A stretch of DNA of 64,000 nucleotides from Vibrio injensis (GTDB taxonomy: Bacteria; Pseudomonadota; Gammaproteobacteria; Enterobacterales; Vibrionaceae), in assembly GCF_001895205.1 (NCBI RefSeq), contig NZ_BDJF01000011.1:1-64000 (forward strand). Reading direction: 5' to 3'. Under the pieces are notes generated by a model. The model was not told the DNA's origin. It was given only the letters and a program-made list of their open reading frames with translations, and did no database searches. Below are positions 51,005 to 60,700 of this stretch, one piece after another (within the stretch, counting starts at the first letter, position 1; every line of letters begins with the position of its first letter). The position numbers were made by a program, and so were the translations under genes.

Positions 51005-52738
51005 TCATCGTGGTTTTAGATGGTGTTTAATGACTCGCTGTAATTCTTGGCTACGAATGGGTTTTAAGACAACATCATTCATACCCGCTTGTCGAAATAT
51101 CGCGTGATCATCTTGCATTGCATGTGCTGTAAGCGCGATGATCGGCGTTTGGATATTCTTACAACGCAAAATTTTTGTTGCTTCAATTCCATCCATTACT
51201 GGCATCGAGATATCCATTAGAATTAAATCAAAGGTATGGCTGGTTTCTGTTAATGATACCGCTTGCTCTCCATCACTGACCATAGTGACATTGTAACCTA
51301 AGCGCGATAAGAGTAACTGAATGACCATTTGGTTCGTTTTGGTATCTTCAACGACCAAGATATGCCTCTGACTATTTTGATGGTTTGAATCCTGTTTTAA
51401 AATGGGTTCAAAGGTATTGGTGTCATTCCTGTCTGCTTGTCGTGAATTGACGGGAAGACGAATGGTAAAGTTACTGCCTTTTCCTAAACAACTGGTGACT
51501 GAAATTGTTCCTTTCATTAATTCAACAAGATGCTTGGTGATCGCTAAGCCAAGTCCAGTGCCACCGTAATGACGTGTAATTGAGCTATCAGCTTGAATAA
51601 ATGGAGAAAATAAATGCTCTATTCGCTCCGGTTCAATCCCAATGCCTGTATCTTCGACATGGATGACCAATTCATTTCTTGCTGCACTTAAATGGACATC
51701 TACGGAGCCTGCCTCAGTGAATTTAATCGCATTGCCAATGACGTTGAACAGGATTTGAATTAAGCGTACAGGATCAACCCAATACTCATAATGGTCACAA
51801 ATTGAAGTACGAACATTAAAGCGGATCCCTTTAGTCACACACGCTTTATGATGATAAGACAATGCATGCACAAGCTTTTTATGCAAATGAACCCAGTGAC
51901 ATTGTAACTTGAAATGTCCCGATTCAATTCGACTCAAATCCAGAATATCATTGATGATCACTAACAGCAGCTCGGCTGAATTTTCCATTTGTTCTAATAA
52001 GTCGAGTTGAGAGCGATTAGAATCTTCACGCAAAACATCAATGAGACCTAAGACAGCATTGAGCGGTGTTCTCAACTCATGACTCATCATGGCTAAAAAT
52101 TGTGACTTTGCTTGATTTGCATGCTCAGCTTGCTGCTGTGCAATATAGAGTTCATGAGTTTTGATACGGACTAAGCTTTGTAGCTCTTCTTTATGCTCAA
52201 TATCATTGATGGCTCGCTCTAGAAGTGGACGAAAGCGTTGCAGTGTTGCTTTGGTCTCCAAACTAAACTGCCCTTTCCTACCGCCTAAAAGCAGCAATAC
52301 AGAATCGCTGGTTTGGGTTTGAATGCCAGTAATTAATGCTGAGTTAATGGTTTCTTGTAGAAATGGATTTAAATTTTGAAATTCGGCAAGCTTAGTCGGC
52401 TCAAAAAGGATAATACACTCGCCTTCTAATACTCGTTGAAATTTATCACCATTAATCCACTGCTTACCTTGAAAAGCAATATTTGAGGACAAAAACGTTG
52501 TAAAGAACGAATTTGGCGCATTTTTAGCAATAACAACAAAGTCATCAAAATTAATATATCGATGAAGGACATTTTTAAGTTCTTCAAAAATCTGATATTT
52601 ATTATCAGCGTGACTAAGCGCCGATATCGCGCTGAGGATAACGCGATTCTCTTCCGCTAAGCGAAGCTCTCTTTCTTTACTTCTCTCTAACTCAAGTAGC
52701 ACCTCACTCAGCTGCTCATTTTTGTCTTGTTCTATCAT
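51005..52738 (-). CDS. vpsS: Hybrid sensor histidine kinase/response regulator, VpsS-like
   Basis: The 577-residue cytoplasmic kinase starts with a coiled coil and a GAF-like region (about 30-200), without membrane segments. The HisKA box FLAMMSHELRTPLNAV lies near 220, the ATPase domain with N, G1 and G2 boxes (VIGNAIKFTE, VEDTGIGIE, GGTGLGLAI) at about 335-430, and a receiver domain with phospho-Asp in LILMDISMPVMDG at about 460-575. It lies six bp after a nosP-like gene. In V. cholerae the NO sensor NosP controls a hybrid kinase VpsS, which feeds phosphate to LuxU/LuxO. The symbol rests on this arrangement, not on full alignment. Confidence 0.85.
   Translation of the reverse strand: MIEQDKNEQLSEVLLELERSKERELRLAEENRVILSAISALSHADNKYQIFEELKNVLHRYINFDDFVVIAKNAPNSFFTTFLSSNIAFQGKQWINGDKFQRVLEGECIILFEPTKLAEFQNLNPFLQETINSALITGIQTQTSDSVLLLLGGRKGQFSLETKATLQRFRPLLERAINDIEHKEELQSLVRIKTHELYIAQQQAEHANQAKSQFLAMMSHELRTPLNAVLGLIDVLREDSNRSQLDLLEQMENSAELLLVIINDILDLSRIESGHFKLQCHWVHLHKKLVHALSYHHKACVTKGIRFNVRTSICDHYEYWVDPVRLIQILFNVIGNAIKFTEAGSVDVHLSAARNELVIHVEDTGIGIEPERIEHLFSPFIQADSSITRHYGGTGLGLAITKHLVELMKGTISVTSCLGKGSNFTIRLPVNSRQADRNDTNTFEPILKQDSNHQNSQRHILVVEDTKTNQMVIQLLLSRLGYNVTMVSDGEQAVSLTETSHTFDLILMDISMPVMDGIEATKILRCKNIQTPIIALTAHAMQDDHAIFRQAGMNDVVLKPIRSQELQRVIKHHLKPR
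51285..51297. promoter_or_regulatory. matS-like sequence (12 of 13), first of two identical copies in the kinase gene
   Basis: GTGACATTGTAAC differs from matS at one arm base; the same 13-mer recurs at 51896-51908. Both lie in coding sequence and could be chance. Confidence 0.25.
51896..51908. promoter_or_regulatory. matS-like sequence (12 of 13), second copy in the kinase gene
   Basis: Same 13-mer as at 51285. One arm position departs from GTGACRNYGTCAC. Confidence 0.25.
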
Positions 52739-52744
52739 CTTTGT

Positions 52745-53929
52745 CTATTCTGACTCATAGAAGATAACTGATGCTATCATTAGGTTTCCGTGGGCATTCT
52801 CGCCACCAATGAATCGTCCCTGTTCACCAAAGGTAAATGGGCAAATAAAAGGTTGGCCATACATTTGTTCGATCAGTTTTTTATGGACAAGCTGTATGTC
52901 TTTTCCTAAACGAAGCATTGCACCTGCACAATAGATGATAATTGAACCGAGGGATAATGACGCATGATAGTTTTGTGTATTAGCATCTTGAATCACCCGT
53001 GATGCTCGATTCAGCAGCTGTTCTTTTGAACCTGTCATCAGTGTTATTTTTTCGCCTTCATTAACCGTAGCAAATAGTTCAAGCGATCCATCATTCAGCA
53101 TTCGAATAGGATGACACAATTTATAGTAAGGCTGTTGATTAACATATCCGGCCACCCTCCCCAACGGAAAGCGAGTCACGTGTTCAAATAAATGTAAATC
53201 ATTAAATTGGATGTTGGAGTGATCGCTGATCCACTCTTTATAAATCGCAGAAGCTGGTTCACCATCAATGCTTTGCACACATCGATGATTAACTTGAGTA
53301 ATTTCACCTTCAAACTCAGTCGGTGAATAACCAGCACTAAAACCTGAAGTTAGTGGCTTAGATGGAAAAAATAGCTGCAAAGCTATGCCATTAGAGCTCC
53401 ATCCCTGTTGGGTAATGATCGACCATTGTTTTTGAATATGATTATCAGCGGCACTGCCACCGATAATAGGAACGTGAGTGCCAAAAGTTGCATCAATCGC
53501 ATCGATAAAAGCTTCTTCATGTCCCGGTGTTGAATGCAACAGAATTAAGCTCGGAACTTCTCCTACTCTATTAGCTTGTTGTAATGCTTGTTGTATTGCT
53601 ACATAAGCAGCTCGTTGATCATCCTTTTGGCCTAACTCGACTAAACCTGTTCCATAAGCGCTATAAGAGCGGTCATAAATAGCCATTAAAGCGACAACAG
53701 GCCCAATATGAACTCCTTTATCTGTCATGATAGCCTGACAGGAAGAACAGCCAATAAATGGAATGCCAGGAAAATTTAGGCGGAGTTCTTGTTGTATTTG
53801 TTCAGCGGGATATTCTTGTGAATAATAACAAATGAGGTTAGACAAACCATCCGGCTTCAGTGTTTGTGCTAGCTGCGCTATGGCCTCTTTCGTCGTCGAA
53901 ACATGAGTAAAAGCAGTAGTAAATTGCAT
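52745..53929 (-). CDS. nosP: FIST-domain sensor protein, NosP-like
   Basis: The 394-residue protein has an N-terminal FIST_N domain (about 25-210; FIGCSSCQAIMTDKGVH, IIGGSAADNH) and a FIST_C domain (about 220-370; IDGEPASAIYKEW, FGEQGRFIGGENAHGN). FIST proteins are cytoplasmic sensors; the NosP subgroup binds heme and nitric oxide and is encoded with a histidine kinase, as here. It starts the two-gene unit with the hybrid kinase. Whether this copy binds heme cannot be read directly. Confidence 0.85.
   Translation of the reverse strand: MQFTTAFTHVSTTKEAIAQLAQTLKPDGLSNLICYYSQEYPAEQIQQELRLNFPGIPFIGCSSCQAIMTDKGVHIGPVVALMAIYDRSYSAYGTGLVELGQKDDQRAAYVAIQQALQQANRVGEVPSLILLHSTPGHEEAFIDAIDATFGTHVPIIGGSAADNHIQKQWSIITQQGWSSNGIALQLFFPSKPLTSGFSAGYSPTEFEGEITQVNHRCVQSIDGEPASAIYKEWISDHSNIQFNDLHLFEHVTRFPLGRVAGYVNQQPYYKLCHPIRMLNDGSLELFATVNEGEKITLMTGSKEQLLNRASRVIQDANTQNYHASLSLGSIIIYCAGAMLRLGKDIQLVHKKLIEQMYGQPFICPFTFGEQGRFIGGENAHGNLMIASVIFYESE
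53155..53162 (-). other. KOPS-like octamer pointing towards dif from the right
   Basis: CCCTCCCC on the plus strand is GGGGAGGG on the minus strand, so it points left, towards dif at 50.8 kb. This is the opposite orientation to the octamer at 3298, as expected on the other side of dif. Confidence 0.4.
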
Positions 53930-53981
53930 ATATCAGGCTAATAAAAATGCATTAATGGTGTGATTTTACCATGATAATTTT

Positions 53982-54179
53982 TTATTGACTGTTTTTGTAT
54001 TGTAAGGATTGGTTGTTTTTGTGGTCTATAGTCTGATTTTCAGTCGTTGATTCTTTTTCAACGATGTTTTTTTCTTCGTTTATATGAGTTATAGTGCGCC
54101 AGGTAAAGGCTGATAGCAAAATGACCAGCATGATTATTATTTGAATAAGTTTATTTTTGGTGAGCTTTTCTGCAGGCAT
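53982..54179 (-). CDS. Small single-helix membrane protein, unknown function
   Basis: The 65-residue protein starts MPAEKLTKNKLIQIIIMLV and has one membrane helix at about 10-26, then a polar tail rich in Glu, Asn, Gln and Lys without clear fold. It is divergent from fnr, with 253 bp between. I do not recognise a family. A start with weak ribosome signal and low-complexity tail keep confidence moderate. Confidence 0.5.
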   Translation of the reverse strand: MPAEKLTKNKLIQIIIMLVILLSAFTWRTITHINEEKNIVEKESTTENQTIDHKNNQSLQYKNSQ

Positions 54180-54401
54180 AAATTACTATCCTAATTAAAA
54201 ATGATATTTGCGTCATATACCCTTCCTACCTTCAATTCCAAATTGTTTGGGTATAGCGTGTTAAATCAGAAAGAGAGTACTACATCGGCTTTTAAATGTT
54301 AACGACCGTGACCATGATATCAATTAACAATACAAACCCCGCTTACGCTCTTTAGTTGTTTATCGATCACTATCCTTTAAAGATAATGAATGCTAGAATT
54401 C

Positions 54402-54415
54402 TTGATGTACATCAA
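54402..54415. promoter_or_regulatory. FNR box in front of fnr
   Basis: TTGATGTACATCAA matches the FNR consensus TTGAT-N4-ATCAA exactly. It ends 17 bp before the fnr ATG, so it probably overlaps or follows the transcription start, the arrangement for negative autoregulation as known for E. coli fnr. Confidence 0.85.
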
Positions 54416-54432
54416 TTTAGTGAAAGGTTGTT

Positions 54433-55185
54433 ATGATTTCTGAAAAGCCTGCGGCAAAGCGTATTCAATCTGGTGGCTGCGCCATTCATTGCCAAGACTG
54501 TAGCATCAGTCAACTTTGCATTCCGTTTACACTGAACGAATCAGAACTGGACCAGCTTGACCAAATTATTGAGCGAAAAAAGCCGATTCAAAAAGGCCAA
54601 GCTCTCTTCAAAGCTGGGGATGAACTTCGCTCTTTGTACGCGATTCGTTCAGGAACCATTAAAAGCTATACCATCACTGAACAAGGTGATGAACAAATTA
54701 CCGCTTTTCATCTTGCTGGTGATTTGGTTGGCTTCGATGCGATTACTGGCGACTCTCATCCAAGTTTCGCTCAGGCATTAGAAACCTCAATGGTTTGTGA
54801 AATACCATATGAAATCTTAGATGACCTTTCTGGTAAGATGCCTAAGTTACGCCAACAAATTATGCGGTTGATGAGTAACGAAATTAAGGGCGATCAAGAG
54901 ATGATCCTACTACTCTCCAAAAAGAACGCCGAAGAGAGACTAGCCGCCTTCTTGTACAATCTATCAACGCGTTTTTCGCAACGAGGCTTCAGCCCTCGTG
55001 AGTTCCGTTTAACCATGACTCGTGGTGACATTGGTAATTATTTAGGTTTAACCGTAGAAACCATCAGTCGTTTACTGGGGCGTTTTCAAAAGTCAGAAAT
55101 GCTTAGCGTGAAAGGCAAATACATCACAATTTTGGATCATGACGCTCTAATGCAATTAGCCGGCGTATCAAAAGACAGCAAATAA
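54433..55185 (+). CDS. fnr: Oxygen-responsive regulator FNR
   Basis: The 250-residue CRP-family regulator has the FNR iron-sulfur cysteines Cys20, Cys23, Cys29 and Cys122 ([19 protein letters not shown], plus VCEIPYE), with Cys16 as an extra. The cyclic-nucleotide-like domain covers about 40-150, the dimerisation helix follows, and the DNA-binding helix-turn-helix contains [13 protein letters not shown] near 215. It switches anaerobic gene expression with its [4Fe-4S] cluster. uspE and ttcA follow in the same order as in other vibrios. Confidence 0.98.
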   Translation: MISEKPAAKRIQSGGCAIHCQDCSISQLCIPFTLNESELDQLDQIIERKKPIQKGQALFKAGDELRSLYAIRSGTIKSYTITEQGDEQITAFHLAGDLVGFDAITGDSHPSFAQALETSMVCEIPYEILDDLSGKMPKLRQQIMRLMSNEIKGDQEMILLLSKKNAEERLAAFLYNLSTRFSQRGFSPREFRLTMTRGDIGNYLGLTVETISRLLGRFQKSEMLSVKGKYITILDHDALMQLAGVSKDSK

Positions 55186-55340
55186 TTCTTGATTCATGGC
55201 GATGATGCAGCACTATGATGAGCTGCATCATACTTTTCTTAAAAAACTTACTCTCTTCACTAAAACTCTCTCTTCAACTGCGTTAAAGTATCTCTAAGGT
55301 CTGTGAGTTATTGACCTCCTCCACAAACAAGGAGTTTGTT

Positions 55341-56288
55341 ATGAGTATCTATAGCAAAATATTAGTTGTTGCAGACATTAATCACGATGAACAACCAGCA
55401 TTAGCCAGAGCAGTTCAGCTAGCAGCCAAAAGCCAATCTCCTAGCCATATCACTTTCTTCATGTCGATTTACGATTTTTCTTATGACATGACCTCAATGC
55501 TGTCTATTGATGAACGAGATGCGATGCGTAGAGGCGTGATTCAACAACGTGAACAATGGATGAGAAGCGTTGCTGAACCTTATGTAGACTCATCTATTCA
55601 ATTTGAAGTGAAGGTGGTTTGGCACAATCGTCCTTATGAAGCTATCATTGCAGAAGTTTTCTCTGGTCAGCACGACATTCTTATCAAAGGCACTCATAAG
55701 CATGATGTCTTAGAGTCGGTAATATTTACGCCTACCGATTGGCATCTACTGCGTAAATGCCCGACTCCTGTTTTACTGGTTAAACACAGCCACTGGCCTG
55801 AGAATGCCAACATTATCGCCTCTGTACATGTGGGTTCAGAGGTCGATACCCACATTCAGCTCAACGATATAATGGTAGAACAACTACTCAATTTAACTCA
55901 ACGTCTTGGCGCTTCGCCCTATTTAGTTAACGCTTATCCAGTCACTCCAGCCAATATCACCATTGAGCTACCAGAGTTTGATCCGACAACTTACACCGAT
56001 GCGGTGCGTGGTCATCACCTCACATCAATGAAAGCGCTAAGACAAAAACACGGTTTAGATGAAAGCCAAACCATTGTTCAACAAGGTTTACCCGAAGATG
56101 TTATTCCGGAAGCTGCCAAAACACTGAATGCGGCGATGGTTATTTTAGGAACCACAGGTAGAACTGGACTCTCCGCGGTATTCATTGGCAACACTGCAGA
56201 ACAAGTCATTGATAAAATTAACTGTGATGTACTTGCTTTAAAACCCGCCGGTTATGTTAGTCCTCTTGATCCTAACATCGCTAGCTAA
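55341..56288 (+). CDS. uspE: Universal stress protein UspE
   Basis: The 315-residue protein has two Usp domains in tandem (about 1-150 and 155-305). The second ends with the nucleotide-binding-like GTTGRTGLSAVFIGNTAEQV; the first has KGTHKHDVLESVIFTPTDW. E. coli UspE lies next to fnr and affects motility, adhesion and oxidative stress survival. The ATG at 55341 has AAGGAG six bases upstream; a TTG at 55311 is in frame but lies before that site. Confidence 0.95.
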   Translation: MSIYSKILVVADINHDEQPALARAVQLAAKSQSPSHITFFMSIYDFSYDMTSMLSIDERDAMRRGVIQQREQWMRSVAEPYVDSSIQFEVKVVWHNRPYEAIIAEVFSGQHDILIKGTHKHDVLESVIFTPTDWHLLRKCPTPVLLVKHSHWPENANIIASVHVGSEVDTHIQLNDIMVEQLLNLTQRLGASPYLVNAYPVTPANITIELPEFDPTTYTDAVRGHHLTSMKALRQKHGLDESQTIVQQGLPEDVIPEAAKTLNAAMVILGTTGRTGLSAVFIGNTAEQVIDKINCDVLALKPAGYVSPLDPNIAS

Positions 56289-56309
56289 ATATACTTTGCT
56301 CACTCTTTA

Positions 56310-56342
56310 TTAATCCCCGCCCTTTTGGGCTGGGGATTTTTT
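56310..56342 (+). terminator. Intrinsic terminator after uspE
   Basis: AATCCCCGCCC and GGGC-T-GGGGATT (one bulged T) flank a TTTT loop and are followed by a T run. Confidence 0.85.
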
Positions 56343-56432
56343 GTTACAGAGGATGCTTAATACTGGCATCTTGTCAGCAGATCCGTATTATACGCACTTC
56401 ATTTTGTTTGGAAGATTAAAGAACGAAAGCTA

Positions 56433-57365
56433 ATGACAGAGCAAACTCAAGAGTTGACTAAAGCCCAACATTACAATTTCAATAAGCTACAAAAACGTAT
56501 TCGTCGTAATACGGGGCAAGCTATTGCTGACTTCAACATGATTGAAGATGGCGATCGAATCATGGTCTGTTTATCAGGAGGCAAAGACAGCTTCACGATG
56601 CTCGACATTCTGATGAGTTTGCAAAAAAGCGCACCGATCACCTTCTCACTCATCGCGGTCAATCTTGATCAAAAACAACCCGGATTCCCTGAACATATTC
56701 TACCTGAATACCTTCAAGAATTAGGCGTTGAGTATAAGATCATTGAAGAAGACACTTATTCCATCGTCCAAGATAAAGTTCCCGAAGGTAAAACTACGTG
56801 TGCTCTTTGTTCACGTCTACGCCGTGGTATTTTATATCGCGCTGCGAAGGAGTTAGGGGCCACTAAAATTGCTTTAGGCCATCACCGTGATGACATTATT
56901 GAAACGTTGTTTTTAAATATGTTTTACGGCGGAAAAATGAAAGGGATGCCACCTAAGTTAGTCTCTGACAATGGCGAGCATGTCGTGATCCGCCCTCTTG
57001 CTTACTGCAGAGAAAAAGACATTATCAAGTACGCAAACCATCGCGCTTATCCTATCATTCCGTGCAATTTATGTGGTTCGCAGCCTAATATGCAGCGCCA
57101 AAATATTAAGCAAATGCTTAATGCTTGGGATAAACAGTTTCCAGGTCGTATAGAAACCATGTTTAGAGCCATGCAAAATGTGGTGCCTAGCCATCTTGCC
57201 GACTTTGAATTATTTGATTTTAAATCGATCAATCGTGATTCTGGCATTATTAATGGTGGTGATATTGGTTTTGATAAAGAGCCCGTTCCTCAGCCCATTC
57301 TCGATGAAGACGATACGGTGATGCCGTTTGATCCTGCATTAAAATTAGACGTGACTAACTTGTAG
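56433..57365 (+). CDS. ttcA: tRNA 2-thiocytidine(32) synthetase TtcA
   Basis: The 310-residue enzyme has the PP-loop CLSGGKDS near residue 48 and the two CxxC-type motifs that hold its iron-sulfur cluster ([12 protein letters not shown] near 125 and CNLCGSQPN near 212). It thiolates cytidine 32 in a subset of tRNAs using ATP. The gene lies downstream of fnr and uspE behind its own terminator-separated promoter region and ends at a strong hairpin. Confidence 0.97.
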   Translation: MTEQTQELTKAQHYNFNKLQKRIRRNTGQAIADFNMIEDGDRIMVCLSGGKDSFTMLDILMSLQKSAPITFSLIAVNLDQKQPGFPEHILPEYLQELGVEYKIIEEDTYSIVQDKVPEGKTTCALCSRLRRGILYRAAKELGATKIALGHHRDDIIETLFLNMFYGGKMKGMPPKLVSDNGEHVVIRPLAYCREKDIIKYANHRAYPIIPCNLCGSQPNMQRQNIKQMLNAWDKQFPGRIETMFRAMQNVVPSHLADFELFDFKSINRDSGIINGGDIGFDKEPVPQPILDEDDTVMPFDPALKLDVTNL

Positions 57366-57391
57366 CATGTTCTTGATAACAAGTTGCACAG

Positions 57392-57433
57392 ATACCAATA
57401 AGGCTGCCACTGGGCAGCCTTATTGGTATTTTC
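57392..57433. terminator. Bidirectional terminator between ttcA and bax
   Basis: ATACCAATAAGGCTGCC and its complement form a 17-bp stem around a four-base loop, followed by TTTT on the plus strand. Confidence 0.88.
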
Positions 57434-57464
57434 AGGTTAATGATTGATCGGATAAAATTTTTCT

Positions 57465-58259
57465 TTATTGCTCTACCCAATAGACTTGATTATGGCGGAT
57501 CATCGCCTGTACATCTTGTACATAATCTGCTCCACGTTCAGAGTAACGCAATAATCCATTACTCAAAGCCAGCGCACTATCCACACTGAATAAATTTTCG
57601 TCATTTTTACGCAGCTGTTGGCGAATATTGCGCAAATCACGATAAGCCGCGTTACGATTCACATTCATAAAATAACGATGAATCGATTCTTGCACCGAAG
57701 AAAACTTGGCAACTTCATGGGTCATTCCTGCGCCTCTTGCTGCTGGAACGACACCACAGCCCGGAGAGTAACACCACTGACCAAAATAATTATTCGCTTC
57801 AGTTGCAAAACGCGAGGTTCCCCAAGCGGACTCATTAGCAGCTTGAGTCAGTACCAACGCTTCGGGTAAAACATCAACACGCTGCAACATCGCGTTCAAC
57901 CACTCCCCGCTCAGACGATTGCCCTTATTCAGTGCTAATCCGTATTGTTCAGCCAATTGAGCCGCCAGTGTCTTATCTTTGCTTGACAGTTTACCCTGCT
58001 GAAAACGGGTTGCTAATCGTTGCAATTGTTGTCTTTCTTGTAAAATACGCTGATTCTCGAACGCAACTCCTGGTCTTAAATAAGAAAAAAACGCCTCTTT
58101 TTTCTCTGCTATATCCGTTATCGATGAAAAATCAGGTGCTGCAGATACGGCATGGCCAGTTAACTCAACCGGCCGGGGATCAGTAGTCCGAGTTGAATAA
58201 TAAACGCTCCATCCAATGAGTACGATCACTAATCCGATAAGGATAAGGCGTTTACGCAT
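57465..58259 (-). CDS. bax: Bax-like glucosaminidase-family protein
   Basis: The 264-residue protein has an N-terminal membrane anchor (MRKRLILIGLVIVLIGWSVYY) and a C-terminal glucosaminidase domain (about 120-260) with LVLTQAANESAWGTSRFATEANNYFGQWCY, which includes the catalytic glutamate, and RYSERGADYVQDVQAMIR. It matches Bax of E. coli, a probable peptidoglycan hydrolase facing the periplasm. The start at 58259 overlaps the preceding gene's stop by eight bases (ATGCGTAA), as seen also for letA/letB. Earlier ATG codons exist inside the preceding gene. Confidence 0.88.
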   Translation of the reverse strand: MRKRLILIGLVIVLIGWSVYYSTRTTDPRPVELTGHAVSAAPDFSSITDIAEKKEAFFSYLRPGVAFENQRILQERQQLQRLATRFQQGKLSSKDKTLAAQLAEQYGLALNKGNRLSGEWLNAMLQRVDVLPEALVLTQAANESAWGTSRFATEANNYFGQWCYSPGCGVVPAARGAGMTHEVAKFSSVQESIHRYFMNVNRNAAYRDLRNIRQQLRKNDENLFSVDSALALSNGLLRYSERGADYVQDVQAMIRHNQVYWVEQ

Positions 58260-59055
58260 TAAAAATTTGTGAATTTGCATCATGATCATCATCGCTATTG
58301 GTTTTGTTAGTGGTAACGATTTGTAGACGAATACCAAACATATTGCGGTAAATAATACCTTTCACATGAAAAAAGAAAGGTAAAACAAAGATTAAGCCAA
58401 TGCCATAAAACAGGACGGCAGCTACGAACATCAACATCAGTAAAGCGTAAATAGCGGCTAAAGGGAGTAGTTTTTTGTTCACCGCACGTAATGATAACCA
58501 CAGCGCTTGCATTGGGGGAACTTTCTTCTCACAGATCAGTAAAATCGAATTACTAAAGGCCAATGAAAAATACATCGAGAGGAGTGGGAAAACCATCCCT
58601 GCAACTCCTTGTAATACAAGGCTCAATAATGAAGCAATAATTACCGGTATGGTGAACTGCAATCCTTTAGTGATGTGATTCGTCTTGGTTTTAAGCCCGG
58701 CAGCATGACTCATAGCCATTAAACTCACTCCAGCATAAATCGGAGCACTGACGACTTCGTAACTAAAGTTAGCAATCAAAATCCCTTGAATAACGCCCGG
58801 AGGGATATTGCCCTCTTGAGCAAATAAAGAAAAAATGACCGATGGGTCACCGACCATCAATCTAAAGGCAATAATAAAAATTGCCAATTGGATCACGACC
58901 AAAATAACAATGGCAGGAGAAAAAGACAGGAAGTGTTTTAGGGTACAGTCCCATGCTTCTTTTAGTATCTCACCTATCTTAAGTTGATAATCACCAGAAA
59001 GAGCGCGTTGCAACGTTCCTCCTAAGTTAAAGTCTTTCTCGATATTATTGCTCAT
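58252..59055 (-). CDS. Polytopic inner-membrane protein coupled to bax, unknown function
   Basis: The 267-residue protein has a soluble N-terminal part (about 35 residues) and five to six hydrophobic segments (for example SPAIVILVVIQLAIFIIAF, IPVIIASLLSLVLQGVAGMV, LLPLAAIYALLMLMFVAAVL). The GILIANFSYEVVSAPIYAGVSLMAMSHA region is polar-lined. I do not recognise a named family; similar proteins occur in front of bax in vibrios as far as I recall. The eight-base overlap with bax suggests one operon and perhaps a membrane role near the cell wall. Confidence 0.8.
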   Translation of the reverse strand: MSNNIEKDFNLGGTLQRALSGDYQLKIGEILKEAWDCTLKHFLSFSPAIVILVVIQLAIFIIAFRLMVGDPSVIFSLFAQEGNIPPGVIQGILIANFSYEVVSAPIYAGVSLMAMSHAAGLKTKTNHITKGLQFTIPVIIASLLSLVLQGVAGMVFPLLSMYFSLAFSNSILLICEKKVPPMQALWLSLRAVNKKLLPLAAIYALLMLMFVAAVLFYGIGLIFVLPFFFHVKGIIYRNMFGIRLQIVTTNKTNSDDDHDANSQIFNA

Positions 59056-59566
59056 ATTTCGCCCTAGTTTGGCCTGTCAAAATGCTTTTGAAACAAACGG
59101 AGATAGTTTTTCATTATACTGAAATACCGTCGAGTCTAAAATCTTACTGTTAAACTCAGCTTGCTTTATGCTTCATATGGCTGATAATTGACCACTTTAA
59201 AGCCTTTATTATTCGTTAACGGGGCATGGTAAAGAATCATCACTCAACGATGCAAAATTTTTTCTGTTTCAAGATAAGAAAATACTTTGATTTCGTCGGG
59301 TATGCTAATTATGATGCGCCCTTTGAAAAGGTATAACCAGTGTATAAATTCGATCAATAAATGCACCAAGCATGATACTGATTTATGACTGGTTTTCGTG
59401 TTATCCCCGAACAGCTAAGAAGTGATGGCAAACTGTGCTGGCACTTTGAGCTAAACGGGAATAATAATGCACTGTATATCACGCTCCTATACTCAAAACC
59501 GTCAAGGACGATTGCTTGAATGCACCATTCAACGACGTTTTTGCCATTTTTGGGTATACAACCACT
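59056..59566. other. Intergenic region upstream of potA with a possible 44-codon leader ORF
   Basis: About 510 bp. The last part holds an ATG-started frame at 59385-59519 (44 residues, MTGFRVIPEQLRSDG at its N-terminus) without a clear ribosome site; its stop overlaps a TTG (59516) that has AAGGA seven bases upstream and is in frame with potA. I see no terminator hairpin or other known element. Confidence 0.4.
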
Positions 59567-60700
59567 GTGGGAGAAAAACAGACGTTGAACAAACAACACT
59601 CGGTAGGAAAGCCAGTTATTCGTCTATCTGGCATTAGCAAAAGCTTTGATGGTAAAGAGATCATTTCTCACCTGAATTTAGATGTCAATCACGGTGAATT
59701 CTTAACTATACTTGGCCCATCAGGGTGTGGGAAAACCACCGTATTACGAATGATTGCTGGTTTTGAGACGGTCGATAATGGCCAAATCTTACTTGACGGT
59801 CAAGATGTGACTCAAGTTCCTGCTGAGCAGAGGCATGTCAACACGGTCTTCCAAAGTTACGCCTTGTTTCCTCATATGACCGTGTTTGATAACGTAGCCT
59901 TCGGATTGCGTATGCAGAAAGTACCAAGCGCAGATATTGAGCCACGAGTCATGGAAGCGCTACGCATGGTTCGCTTAGAGCAAATGGCACAACGTAAGCC
60001 ACATCAGCTTTCTGGTGGTCAGCAGCAACGTATTGCGATTGCTCGTGCCGTAGTCAATAAACCAAAAGTGTTATTGTTGGATGAATCTTTATCTGCTCTC
60101 GATTACAAATTGCGTAAACAAATGCAAATTGAGCTGAAGCAACTCCAACGTCAACTGGGCATTACCTTCATCTTCGTGACTCACGATCAAGAAGAAGCGT
60201 TGTCCATGTCGGATCGAATCATTGTTATGCGCGACGGATGCATCGAGCAAGATGGTTCACCACGTGAAATTTATGAAGAGCCCAAAAATTTATTTGTTGC
60301 CCGCTTTATCGGTGAAATCAACGTATTTAATGCCGTCACTCAAGATCGTATTGATGATAAATGCATTAACGTACAGATCGAAGGCGTTCCTGCGATTGTC
60401 TATTATGATCAACCCGTGACTAGCGGCGATAAGTTGCAAGTTTTGCTGCGCCCAGAAGATTTACGCATTGAAGAGATTAAAGAGTCTGAAAATGCGGGTA
60501 TTGTCGGCCATGTTATCGATCGAACTTATAAAGGCATGACGTTAGAGTCGGTGGTTGAATTAGAGTCAGGCATGCGCGTTATGGTGAGTGAATTCTTTAA
60601 CGAGGATGATCCAGACGTAGACCACTCTATCGGCCAGAAAGTCGCCATCACTTGGGTTGAAAGCTGGGAGGTCGTCCTCAATGATGAGCAACAAGCTTAA
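59567..60700 (+). CDS. potA: Spermidine/putrescine ABC transporter ATPase PotA
   Basis: The 377-residue protein has an ABC domain (Walker [10 protein letters not shown] near 55, signature [14 protein letters not shown] near 150, Walker [13 protein letters not shown] near 175) and a C-terminal TOBE-type domain ([11 protein letters not shown]). It energises polyamine uptake. The GTG at 59567 gives [12 protein letters not shown], which I think matches annotated Vibrio PotA lengths. It lacks a good ribosome site; a TTG at 59516 with AAGGA upstream would give 394 residues. potB overlaps its end by 20 bases. Confidence 0.95.
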   Translation: MGEKQTLNKQHSVGKPVIRLSGISKSFDGKEIISHLNLDVNHGEFLTILGPSGCGKTTVLRMIAGFETVDNGQILLDGQDVTQVPAEQRHVNTVFQSYALFPHMTVFDNVAFGLRMQKVPSADIEPRVMEALRMVRLEQMAQRKPHQLSGGQQQRIAIARAVVNKPKVLLLDESLSALDYKLRKQMQIELKQLQRQLGITFIFVTHDQEEALSMSDRIIVMRDGCIEQDGSPREIYEEPKNLFVARFIGEINVFNAVTQDRIDDKCINVQIEGVPAIVYYDQPVTSGDKLQVLLRPEDLRIEEIKESENAGIVGHVIDRTYKGMTLESVVELESGMRVMVSEFFNEDDPDVDHSIGQKVAITWVESWEVVLNDEQQA

